DNA of 64,000 nucleotides from CAMTWZ01 sp964412365 (lineage in GTDB: Bacteria > Bacteroidota > Rhodothermia > Balneolales > HLUCCA01): assembly GCA_964412365.1 (NCBI GenBank), contig CAYPOI010000003.1, positions 1 through 64,000 on the forward strand. The letters run 5' to 3'. The position numbers and the translations under genes are program-made. The notes beneath the pieces were generated by a model that saw nothing but the letters and a program-made list of their open reading frames with translations, did not search any database and was not told the origin of the DNA. Shown piece by piece: positions 1-7,644 of the stretch (the first letter of the stretch is position 1; the number at the start of each line of letters is the position of its first letter).

Positions 1-1
1 T

Positions 2-583
2 TCCGGACGGAGCAACATCCGCTACAAAGCCGAAGAATTGCATTTGAATCCGGATGAGCATGAGCATCACATCCCGGAAATCGTGGAAATGCTCAAGCAG
101 CGCGAGCATGAAGGATTCTCCTATGAAGCGGCCGAAGCCAGCTTGGAATTGCTCGTCCGCAAAATCACAGGCCAGACCTGTGACAGTTTTGAATTGAACG
201 GATTCCGGTTGATCATCGAGAAATCGGAAAACAACCCCATCCGCTCCGAAGCCACCATCCGCCTGAACGTGAACGGAGTGGAAGAACATACCGCGGCCCA
301 GGCTCGCGGACCCGTGAATGCGCTTGACCAAGCGCTTCGCAAAGCCCTCATGCGGTTCTATCCGGAAATCGAAGACATGAATTTGTCCGATTACAAAGTG
401 AGGGTGTTGAACGAGAAAGACGGCACGAAAGCGAAAGTCCGCGTGCTGATCGATTCGACCGATTCCGAACACCAATGGGGAACCGTTGGCGTGTCGGAAA
501 ACATCATTGAAGCCAGTTGGCAGGCACTTATGGACAGCTTTTCCTGGTACCTGCTCAAAAAGAAACCCGTTGAAACGCCATGA
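2..583 (+). CDS. cimA: Citramalate synthase, C-terminal part (partial)
   Basis: The 5' end lies outside the window; the reading frame is open from base 2 (SGRSNIRYKAEEL). About 193 residues of the C-terminal regulatory region are present. It ends in the pattern DGTKAKVRVLIDS, then WGTVGVSENIIEASWQAL, which is typical of the citramalate synthase family (homologous to 2-isopropylmalate synthase). The enzyme condenses pyruvate with acetyl-CoA to (R)-citramalate, which LeuC/LeuD/LeuB can convert to 2-oxobutanoate for isoleucine. The stop overlaps the leuA start by 4 nt (ATGA), so it is in the leucine operon. The catalytic TIM barrel cannot be inspected. Confidence 0.88.
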   Translation, partial: SGRSNIRYKAEELHLNPDEHEHHIPEIVEMLKQREHEGFSYEAAEASLELLVRKITGQTCDSFELNGFRLIIEKSENNPIRSEATIRLNVNGVEEHTAAQARGPVNALDQALRKALMRFYPEIEDMNLSDYKVRVLNEKDGTKAKVRVLIDSTDSEHQWGTVGVSENIIEASWQALMDSFSWYLLKKKPVETP

Positions 584-1788
584 AACCACCGATCCGAATT
601 TTTGACACGACCCTTCGTGACGGCGAGCAATCGCCCGGATTCTCCATGAATCTGAACGAGAAACTCCAAATGGCGGAGCAACTCGAGCTACTAGGCGTGG
701 ATGTGATCGAGGCTGGATTTCCGATTGCGTCTGAAGGCGATTTCAAGGCGGTTCGCGAGATTGCGAAGCGCATCAAAGGGACCGTTGTGGCAGGATTGTC
801 GCGCATCAAAGAAGACGACATCAACCGGGCTTGGGAAGCGATTCAGTTCGCTCAGAAACCCCGCATCCATACGTTTATCGCCACGAGCGACATCCATCTG
901 AAGCATAAGTTGGGCAAAACCCGCGAGGAAGCGCTCGAAGCGGCCATCCGTGGCGTCACCTATTCGAAATCCTTGTGTGCGGATGTGGAATTTTCGGCGG
1001 AGGATGCATCCCGGACCGATCCCGATTTCTTGTGTCAGATGTTCGAAGCCGTGATTTCGGCTGGTGCCACAACCGTGAACATCCCCGATACGGTCGGATT
1101 CGCCGTTCCAGATGAGTTCGGAGCCTTGGTGGCCTATGTGCGCCAGAATGTGAAAAACATCGATCAGGCCGTCATCAGCGTGCATTGCCACAACGACCTC
1201 GGAATGGGCGTCGCCAATTCGTTGGCGGCCATCCAGAATGGGGCCGGACAAGTCGAATGCTGCATCAACGGCATCGGCGAGCGGGCTGGAAATGCCTCAT
1301 TGGAGGAATTCGTGATGGCGTTGAATGTGCGTCACTCCTACTATCAGCGTAAAACCAATGTGAACACGCAGCAATTGTATCCGACGAGCCAATTGCTGAG
1401 CCGCATCACCGGGCATGATGTCCAGCCGAACAAGGCTATCGTGGGTCGCAATGCCTTCGCACATGAGGCCGGCATCCATCAGGACGGGATGCTCAAGAAT
1501 CCGCTCACCTATGAAATCATGACACCGCAATCGGTCGGCGTGCCGAACAACGAATTGGTGCTGGGCAAGCATTCGGGACGCCGCGCGTTGGATGAAAAGC
1601 TCAAAACCCTCGGATTCACCTTCACCAAGGAGGAATTGGAAGTGGTGTACACCGGCTTCATCAACCTGGCCGACAAGAAAAAAAGCATTACGGACCATGA
1701 TCTGGTCCAATTATCGACAAACGGTGTGACCAAAGTCGGTAGCACCTTTGTGAATCAAACCATTCAACACTATCTCAATAAATACTGA
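580..1788 (+). CDS. leuA: 2-isopropylmalate synthase, short form
   Basis: Catalyses the first leucine step, acetyl-CoA plus 2-oxoisovalerate to 2-isopropylmalate. The 402-residue product starts with the HMGL-like barrel signature TTLRDGEQSPGFSMN and carries the metal-binding HCHNDLGMGVANSL and NGIGERAGNASLEEF motifs. It ends after the small linker subdomains (VGSTFVNQTIQHYLNKY). The usual C-terminal leucine-binding domain of the long, roughly 500-residue form is missing, so leucine feedback at this site is not expected. The ATG at 580 overlaps the cimA stop by 4 nt and the stop overlaps leuC by one base, so translation is probably coupled. Citramalate synthase activity is less likely because a cimA gene sits directly upstream. 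Confidence 0.92.
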   Translation: MKPPIRIFDTTLRDGEQSPGFSMNLNEKLQMAEQLELLGVDVIEAGFPIASEGDFKAVREIAKRIKGTVVAGLSRIKEDDINRAWEAIQFAQKPRIHTFIATSDIHLKHKLGKTREEALEAAIRGVTYSKSLCADVEFSAEDASRTDPDFLCQMFEAVISAGATTVNIPDTVGFAVPDEFGALVAYVRQNVKNIDQAVISVHCHNDLGMGVANSLAAIQNGAGQVECCINGIGERAGNASLEEFVMALNVRHSYYQRKTNVNTQQLYPTSQLLSRITGHDVQPNKAIVGRNAFAHEAGIHQDGMLKNPLTYEIMTPQSVGVPNNELVLGKHSGRRALDEKLKTLGFTFTKEELEVVYTGFINLADKKKSITDHDLVQLSTNGVTKVGSTFVNQTIQHYLNKY

Positions 1789-3095
1789 TGGGAATGACAT
1801 TAACGGAAAAAATCCTTGCCAAAGCCGCAGGCAAGCGTCACGTCGATCCAGGCGAAACCGTCTGGGTGAACGTGGACATCCTCCTGACTCATGATGTGTG
1901 CGGACCGCCCACGATCGGCATTTTCAAGAAAGAATTCGGCGCCGATGCGAAGGTCTGGGACAAAGACAAGCTCGTGATCATCCCCGATCATTACATATTC
2001 ACGAACGATGTGTACGCGAATCGGAACATCGATATCCTGCGTCAATTCGCCAAAGAGTATGATCTGCCGCATTATTACGATGTGGGCACGGATCGGTACA
2101 AAGGCGTGTGCCATGCGGCCATGCCGGAGGAAGGCTTCACGCGTCCGGGACAAGTTCTTTTCGGAACCGATTCCCACACCTGTACGGCCGGCGCGTTCGG
2201 ACAATTCGCGACCGGAATTGGTAACACGGATGCGGCCTTCATCTTAGGCACCGGAAAATTGTGGGTGAAGGTGCCCGAAACCATGAAATTCGTCTTCGAA
2301 GGCGAGATTCCACCTTGGATCATGGCCAAAGACCTCATCCTTCAGATCATTGGCGACATCGGTGTGGATGGAGCCTCCTACCGCGCGATGGAATTCGCCG
2401 GGGATGGAGTGATGAGTCAGGACATGGAAGGCCGGATGACCCTCACCAACATGGTGATCGAAGCCGGTGGCAAGAACGGCGTCATCGAACCCGACAAAAC
2501 AACGTTCGATTATGTGAACGCCCGCACGAACCATCCCTATGAAGCGCTGTACAACGACGCCGACGCGAAATATCACAGCGTTCGCGTCTACAAGATGAAA
2601 GACATGCAGCCGATGGTGGCCAAACCGCATTCGCCCGATAACAAAGCGACGGTTTCGGAAGTGAAAGGAACGCACCTGACCCGCGCCTACATCGGATCCT
2701 GTACTGGTGGAAAGTTATCTGATTTCGTGGCCGCTGCTCAGATCCTCAAAGGAAACACGGTCGGAGTAGACACCTACATCGTGCCCGCCACAACCCTCAT
2801 CCGCAACCAGCTCAAAACTGAAATGGTGAACGGAAAAACCTTGTGGAGCATCTTCGAGGATGCGGGATGCAAAATCGGTGAAGCCAGTTGCGCCGCCTGC
2901 TTGGGCGGACCTGCCGACACCTTCGGTCGTCTGAACGGCGAGGAAATCTGCATCAGCACCACCAACCGCAACTTTCCGGGTCGCATGGGCTCGAAAAAAT
3001 CCCAAGTGTACCTGGCATCCCCTTACACCGTGGCGGCATCAGCCCTTACAGGCAAGATTGCCGATCCTCGCGATTACATCGGAGCAACTGTATGA
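1788..3095 (+). CDS. leuC: 3-isopropylmalate dehydratase large subunit
   Basis: Isomerises 2-isopropylmalate to 3-isopropylmalate together with LeuD. It is an aconitase-superfamily protein of 435 residues, the shorter archaeal/HacA-like LeuC type rather than the roughly 466-residue enterobacterial form. Visible motifs are GTDSHTCTAGAFGQFATGIG and the [4Fe-4S] cysteine regions IGSCTGGKLSDF and ASCAACLGGP. The start codon is in a TGATG junction with leuA and the end overlaps leuD by 4 nt. The pair may also process citramalate made by the upstream cimA product. Confidence 0.94.
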   Translation: MGMTLTEKILAKAAGKRHVDPGETVWVNVDILLTHDVCGPPTIGIFKKEFGADAKVWDKDKLVIIPDHYIFTNDVYANRNIDILRQFAKEYDLPHYYDVGTDRYKGVCHAAMPEEGFTRPGQVLFGTDSHTCTAGAFGQFATGIGNTDAAFILGTGKLWVKVPETMKFVFEGEIPPWIMAKDLILQIIGDIGVDGASYRAMEFAGDGVMSQDMEGRMTLTNMVIEAGGKNGVIEPDKTTFDYVNARTNHPYEALYNDADAKYHSVRVYKMKDMQPMVAKPHSPDNKATVSEVKGTHLTRAYIGSCTGGKLSDFVAAAQILKGNTVGVDTYIVPATTLIRNQLKTEMVNGKTLWSIFEDAGCKIGEASCAACLGGPADTFGRLNGEEICISTTNRNFPGRMGSKKSQVYLASPYTVAASALTGKIADPRDYIGATV

Positions 3096-3649
3096 ACAAG
3101 ATCATCAGCGGAAAAGCCTTCGTTTTAGGCGACGACATCGATACCGATCAGATCATTCCGGCTCAACACCTGGTCTACAGCCTTGAAAAGCCGGAAGAGA
3201 AGAAAATGTATGGGAAGTTCGCCTTATCCGGTGTTCCGGAAGCGAAATCGGGCCTTCCCAAAGGCGGCATCCCGTTCACACCAGATGACCAATTCGAATC
3301 CGAATTCACCATCGTGGTGGCGGGGAAAAACTTCGGATGCGGCTCGTCGCGTGAGCATGCGCCCTTTGCCATGCAAGTGGCCGGTTGCAGGGCTGTCATC
3401 GCCAGCACCTATGCCCGTATCTTTTACCGCAACGCAGTGGATGGCGGCTTTGTCGTTCCGTTTGAGTCGTTCGCGGATGTCTCCCACGAGTTCCGCACCC
3501 ACGACGAGGTCGAAATCGACACCGAACTCAATATCGTGCGCAATCTCACCACCGGCGTCAGTTTTCCGCTCCGACCCTTGGGGGATGTGGCCGACATCGT
3601 GGAAGCAGGCGGCATCTTCGCCTATGCGCGCAAACACAACATGTTCTGA
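3092..3649 (+). CDS. leuD: 3-isopropylmalate dehydratase small subunit
   Basis: Swivel-domain partner of LeuC, 185 residues. The start MNKIISGKAFVLGDDIDTDQ was chosen at the ATG overlapping the leuC stop (ATGA). A longer in-frame reading from 2888 is inside leuC and is not credible. Characteristic motifs are GDDIDTDQIIPAQHL and CGSSREHAPFAMQVAG. Length matches the family (about 165-200 residues). Eleven untranslated bases separate it from leuB. Confidence 0.94.
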   Translation: MNKIISGKAFVLGDDIDTDQIIPAQHLVYSLEKPEEKKMYGKFALSGVPEAKSGLPKGGIPFTPDDQFESEFTIVVAGKNFGCGSSREHAPFAMQVAGCRAVIASTYARIFYRNAVDGGFVVPFESFADVSHEFRTHDEVEIDTELNIVRNLTTGVSFPLRPLGDVADIVEAGGIFAYARKHNMF

Positions 3650-3661
3650 ATTTAGACTAGA

Positions 3662-4729
3662 ATGACTAAACATATCGTCGTGGTCCCAGGTGATGGGATC
3701 GGAGTGGAAGTGACGCGCGAAGCGCTGTCCGTACTGCATGCCGTGACCGCCAAACATGGTGTCACCGTAACCACAGAAGAACATCTAATCGGCGGCGCGA
3801 GCCTCGACGCCTTTGGCGTCCCGATTCAGGAGGATGTGATCCAAGCCGCGCGTCGCGCGGATGCGGTATTTCTGGGTGCCGTGGGCGGACCCAAATGGGA
3901 CACCAATCCGCCGCATCTGCGTCCGGAAAAAGCATTATTGGGGCTTCGCAAGGCACTGGGATTGTACAACAATCTGCGTCCGGTGCAGGTTCATGCTTCC
4001 TTAGCGGATGCATCCACCCTTCGTCCGGAAGTGGTGTCGGGTGTGGACATGCTCGTGGTCCGTGAACTCACGGGAGGTTTGTATTTCGGCGAGCCGAAAC
4101 GCGTGGATCCCATTGAAGGTGGCGAACGGGCCATCGACAGCATGATCTACACCACCCAAGAAATCGAGCGCATCGCCCATGCAGCCTTCAAAGCAGCCCA
4201 AGCGCGGCGTAAGAAAGTCACCTCGGTGGATAAGGCGAACATCCTCGCGACGTCCCAACTCTGGCGCAAAACCGTGACCCGCATCGCCCTGGATTACCCC
4301 GATGTGGAACTCGACCACATGCTCGTGGACAATTGCGCGATGCAGCTCGTGCGAAACCCAAAGCAATTCGATGTCATCCTCACTGAAAACATGTTCGGCG
4401 ACATCCTCAGCGATGAAGCGGCCATGCTCACAGGCTCCATCGGCATGCTTCCTTCCGCTAGTCTGGGCGACGGTTCCGCCTTGTATGAACCCGTTCACGG
4501 CTCGGCTCCCGACATCGCCGGACAAGACAAGGCCAACCCCATCGCCGCGATCGCGTCCATTGCATTGATGCTCCGATATTCTTTCGGGATGGAAGACGCT
4601 GCCAAGCAAGTGGAATCCGCGATTCAGTCCGTATTATCAGATGGTTACCGATGCGCCGACGTTCCGATTGGAGCGAAAGCCGAAATCGGTACATCCGAAA
4701 TGGGACAACGAATCCGCGCGGCACTATGA
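3662..4729 (+). CDS. leuB: 3-isopropylmalate dehydrogenase
   Basis: NAD-dependent oxidative decarboxylation of 3-isopropylmalate to 2-oxoisocaproate. The 355-residue protein has the isocitrate/isopropylmalate dehydrogenase fold with GDGIGVEV at the N-terminus, VRELTGGLYFGEPK, a substrate-contact segment DSMIYTTQEIERIA, and a C-terminal metal/NAD region ENMFGDILSDEAAM then PVHGSAPDIAGQ. Length and motifs are normal. Its stop overlaps proC by 4 nt. Confidence 0.95.
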   Translation: MTKHIVVVPGDGIGVEVTREALSVLHAVTAKHGVTVTTEEHLIGGASLDAFGVPIQEDVIQAARRADAVFLGAVGGPKWDTNPPHLRPEKALLGLRKALGLYNNLRPVQVHASLADASTLRPEVVSGVDMLVVRELTGGLYFGEPKRVDPIEGGERAIDSMIYTTQEIERIAHAAFKAAQARRKKVTSVDKANILATSQLWRKTVTRIALDYPDVELDHMLVDNCAMQLVRNPKQFDVILTENMFGDILSDEAAMLTGSIGMLPSASLGDGSALYEPVHGSAPDIAGQDKANPIAAIASIALMLRYSFGMEDAAKQVESAIQSVLSDGYRCADVPIGAKAEIGTSEMGQRIRAAL

Positions 4730-5532
4730 CCACCAAACATATCACCATCATCGGCGCAGGACGCATGGGCGAAACCCTGACGTCCGGCCTGCTTCATGCC
4801 GGCGTGGTGAGGGCATCACAAATCACGATCACCGGGCGAACTCCTGAGAAATTGGAGCGTTTCACGACCCAATTCGCCGTGAACACGTCCACCGACAATG
4901 CGGCGAGCGTGGCCAAAGCCGATATCATTCTTCTGTGCGTGAAACCGCAGATGGCGAATGCGGTTCTGGCATCCATCGCGCCGTCGATGAGTCCGGATAA
5001 GGTTCTGATCTCCATCATGGCGGGTAAACGCATCGCCTCCATCGAGCAGATGCTTCCTGCGAACACGCCGGTCATTCGTGCCATGCCGAACACACCGTCT
5101 CAAGTGATGGAAGGCATGACCGCGGTAGCCGCCGGTACCCATGCGACGACCGCGCATCTGGATCTCGCCCATCATATATTTGGTTCAGTCGGACGATGCA
5201 TCTCATTGGCAGAGAATCATTTCGATGCGGTAACTGCACTTAGCGCCAGTGGTCCCGCGTTCATCTACATCGTCATAGAAGCCTTGGCTGAAGGCGGTGT
5301 GAAAAGCGGACTTCCTCGTGATGTGAGCACCGAACTCGCCGCTCAAATGACCTTGGGCGCCGCGAAGATGGTGATCCAGACCGGGCAACATCCCGCCATA
5401 TTAAAAGATCATGTGACCACACCCGGTGGTTGCACCATCGATGGAATCCTGAAATTGGAAGAGGGTGGATTGCGCGTCACCCTCATCAAAGCCGTCACCG
5501 AAGCCACCAAACGAGCCAGCGAGCTGGGATAA
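4726..5532 (+). CDS. proC: Pyrroline-5-carboxylate reductase
   Basis: Last step of proline synthesis, NAD(P)H reduction of 1-pyrroline-5-carboxylate. The start MTTKHITIIGAGRMGET is taken at the ATG overlapping the leuB stop; an upstream in-frame ATG at 4651 lies inside leuB. The 268-residue product has the N-terminal Rossmann glycine motif GAGRMG, RAMPNTPSQVMEGM in the middle, and the C-terminal dimer-domain signature DHVTTPGGCTIDGILKLEEGG. Its presence in a leucine operon links proline with branched-chain synthesis, possibly because all draw on central amino-group metabolism; that is inference. Confidence 0.93.
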   Translation: MTTKHITIIGAGRMGETLTSGLLHAGVVRASQITITGRTPEKLERFTTQFAVNTSTDNAASVAKADIILLCVKPQMANAVLASIAPSMSPDKVLISIMAGKRIASIEQMLPANTPVIRAMPNTPSQVMEGMTAVAAGTHATTAHLDLAHHIFGSVGRCISLAENHFDAVTALSASGPAFIYIVIEALAEGGVKSGLPRDVSTELAAQMTLGAAKMVIQTGQHPAILKDHVTTPGGCTIDGILKLEEGGLRVTLIKAVTEATKRASELG

Positions 5533-5533
5533 C

Positions 5534-6724
5534 ATGAGTTTCAAGATCGAGCCGGCGAGCCGGATGAAAATCCTTCCGGACTATGTGTTCGGACGGTTGA
5601 ACGCCATCAAACTGAAAATGCGTCAAGAAGGCCGGGATGTGATCGATTTCGGGATGGGGAATCCCGACGCACCAGCCATCGACCCTATCATCCAGAAAAT
5701 GAAAGTGGTGCTGGATGACGACAAATCGCATCGCTACTCGGTTGCGAAAGGGATTCCGCATCTGCGTCGCGCCGTGGCGGACCATTACAAGAGCTTTTAT
5801 GGGGTCACGTTGAATCCGGAATCGGAGGTGATCGCCACCATCGGCTCGAAAGAAGGATTGTCGCATTTGTCGCTGGCCTTATTGGGCCCTGGTGACGCCG
5901 TACTGGTTCCGGAACCCTCCTTCCCGGTTCATATCTGGAGCGCGGTGATCGCAGGGGCGCAAGTAGTGACCTTTCCGATCTCGAACGATCCGGACGTGTT
6001 CATCTCCGGCATGAAAACCGCCATCAAGAACAGTGTGATCCGTCCGAAGTTGGTTTATCTCAACTTTCCGCATAATCCCACCTCCTTATGTGTGGATCTG
6101 GCCTTTTTTCAGAAAGTGGTGGACTATTGCCGCAAGGAAAGCATTTTCATCGTCTCGGATTTCGCCTATAAGGACATCACCTTTGATGGATACAAAGCGC
6201 CGAGCGTGCTGCAAGTGGAAGGTGCTTCGGACATTGCGGTGGAATTCATCACCATGTCGAAATCCTACAACATGGCCGGATGGCGGATCGGGTTTTGCGT
6301 CGGAAATGCGCATGCGGTGGGTTTACTTGGCCAGATCAAAGGATACTACGATTACGGCCTCTTCACCCCCATTCAGGTCGCCGCGATTGAAGCGTTGAAA
6401 TTGCCTCGCGCCGAGGTGGAATCGGTGGCGAAGAAGTATGAGTCGCGTCGGGACATCCTTTTAGAAGGACTTTCTCGTGCCGGTTGGCCGATTCCCAAGT
6501 CTCAAGGCGCGATGTTCATTTGGGCCCCCATCCCCGAAGCGTACAAGCATCTGGATTCGATGGCGTTCAGCGAATGGCTTCTTCAGGAATCGGAAATCTT
6601 GGTGTCGCCAGGTGCCGCATTCGGTCGCGCAGGTGAAGGCTATGTGCGATTGAGCTTGGTAGAGAACACCGAGCGCATCCGTCAGGGAGTAAAAAACGTG
6701 GCCAGGTTGTTCAAAAAAGTATGA
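5534..6724 (+). CDS. alaC: AlaC-type alanine (glutamate-pyruvate) aminotransferase
   Basis: Fold-type I PLP aminotransferase of 396 residues. The sequence closely follows the AlaC/YfdZ pattern, for example VIDFGMGNPDAPAID, TIGSKEGLSHLSLALLGPGD, and the PLP-lysine segment FITMSKSYNMAGWRIGFCVG. It probably interconverts pyruvate and alanine with glutamate and may contribute to amino-group balance of the branched-chain pathway. The ATG is one base after the proC stop, so it is the last gene of the leucine operon. LL-diaminopimelate aminotransferase is a related alternative but fits less well. Confidence 0.8.
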   Translation: MSFKIEPASRMKILPDYVFGRLNAIKLKMRQEGRDVIDFGMGNPDAPAIDPIIQKMKVVLDDDKSHRYSVAKGIPHLRRAVADHYKSFYGVTLNPESEVIATIGSKEGLSHLSLALLGPGDAVLVPEPSFPVHIWSAVIAGAQVVTFPISNDPDVFISGMKTAIKNSVIRPKLVYLNFPHNPTSLCVDLAFFQKVVDYCRKESIFIVSDFAYKDITFDGYKAPSVLQVEGASDIAVEFITMSKSYNMAGWRIGFCVGNAHAVGLLGQIKGYYDYGLFTPIQVAAIEALKLPRAEVESVAKKYESRRDILLEGLSRAGWPIPKSQGAMFIWAPIPEAYKHLDSMAFSEWLLQESEILVSPGAAFGRAGEGYVRLSLVENTERIRQGVKNVARLFKKV

Positions 6725-6804
6725 TTGGTCGGAACAATGCTTGGGGACCAGAGTTCGTTACCGTGATGACGTGTCATAATAACTATTCATAAAAAATCAA
6801 CCCC

Positions 6805-7590
6805 ATGAAATCCTACTTAACGATCAGCATGTTCGGTCTACTACTGATGACCTCTTGCGCATTCAACGACAAAAACATGGGAGACGCGACTCTGCGTGTA
6901 TCCATGACCGACAGTCCGGCCGACTATGAGGAAGTCATGATTGACATCCAGCGTGTCGAAGTGAACCGGACCACCTCTACCGAATCGGGATGGTTCGTTT
7001 TATCGAACACACCGATGCGCTTCGATCTTCTCCAGCTCGTGAACGGCGTGGACACTCTCTTGGGTGAAGCCGACCTCACACCAGGTGCGTATCAGCAAAT
7101 GAGATTGATTTTGGGTTCTCAGAATACCGTCAAAGTAAATGGCATCGAGCATGATTTGACCACACCCAGTGCCCAGCAATCTGGATTGAAACTGAACATC
7201 GATGCTCGTTTGGAAGCCGGTGTGACTTATGAGATCCTGCTTGACTTCGACGCCGCAAAATCCATCGTGGTCACGGGTGGACCCAATCCAAAGTACATCC
7301 TCAAGCCCACGATCCGAGTGATCACCGAAGCCACATCCGGTGCCGTCAGTGGAACCGTTCTTCCATTCGCAGTGGCATCCATGGTTTCCGTCATTACGAG
7401 CACAGACACCTTGAACACCTACGCCGATACGACTACGGGTGGTTTTCTGGTACGCGGCGTGCCAGCAGGAAACTGGGCTGTCAAGCTCTCTAGTGGTGCA
7501 ACCACGCATCGCGACACCACATTGACCGGAGTCTCCGTCTCCATCGGTGGCACGATGAATGTCGGAACTGTGACGCTTCCGGCAAACTGA
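6805..7590 (+). CDS. DUF4382 domain lipoprotein
   Basis: The 261-residue product has a lipoprotein signal with lipobox LMTSC near residue 17, so it is probably anchored in a membrane facing the periplasm or surface. Residues about 27-165 match the DUF4382 pattern (LRVSMTDSPADYEEVMIDIQ, then QLVNGVDTLLGEADLTPGAY). The C-terminal 80 residues look like a carboxypeptidase-regulatory-type beta sandwich (GGFLVRGVPAGNWAVKLS). Function is unknown. It stands alone, 80 nt after alaC, and is followed by a clear terminator. Confidence 0.75.
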   Translation: MKSYLTISMFGLLLMTSCAFNDKNMGDATLRVSMTDSPADYEEVMIDIQRVEVNRTTSTESGWFVLSNTPMRFDLLQLVNGVDTLLGEADLTPGAYQQMRLILGSQNTVKVNGIEHDLTTPSAQQSGLKLNIDARLEAGVTYEILLDFDAAKSIVVTGGPNPKYILKPTIRVITEATSGAVSGTVLPFAVASMVSVITSTDTLNTYADTTTGGFLVRGVPAGNWAVKLSSGATTHRDTTLTGVSVSIGGTMNVGTVTLPAN

Positions 7591-7613
7591 TATCTGAAAT
7601 CCTGTTATCCAAA

Positions 7614-7644
7614 GGGTCCGATGATCACCATCGGACCCTTTTTT
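7614..7644 (+). terminator. Rho-independent terminator after the DUF4382 gene
   Basis: A 10-bp perfect stem (gggtccgatg with catcggaccc, loop atcac) is followed by six T. It lies between convergent genes and overlaps the stop codon of the CotH-family gene on the other strand. That side has only a short T tail, so it is weaker as a minus-strand terminator. Confidence 0.85.

Noticed and set aside
2888..3091. N-terminal extension of LeuD
   Set aside because: It is entirely inside leuC in another frame; the ATG in the ATGA overlap begins the conserved sequence.
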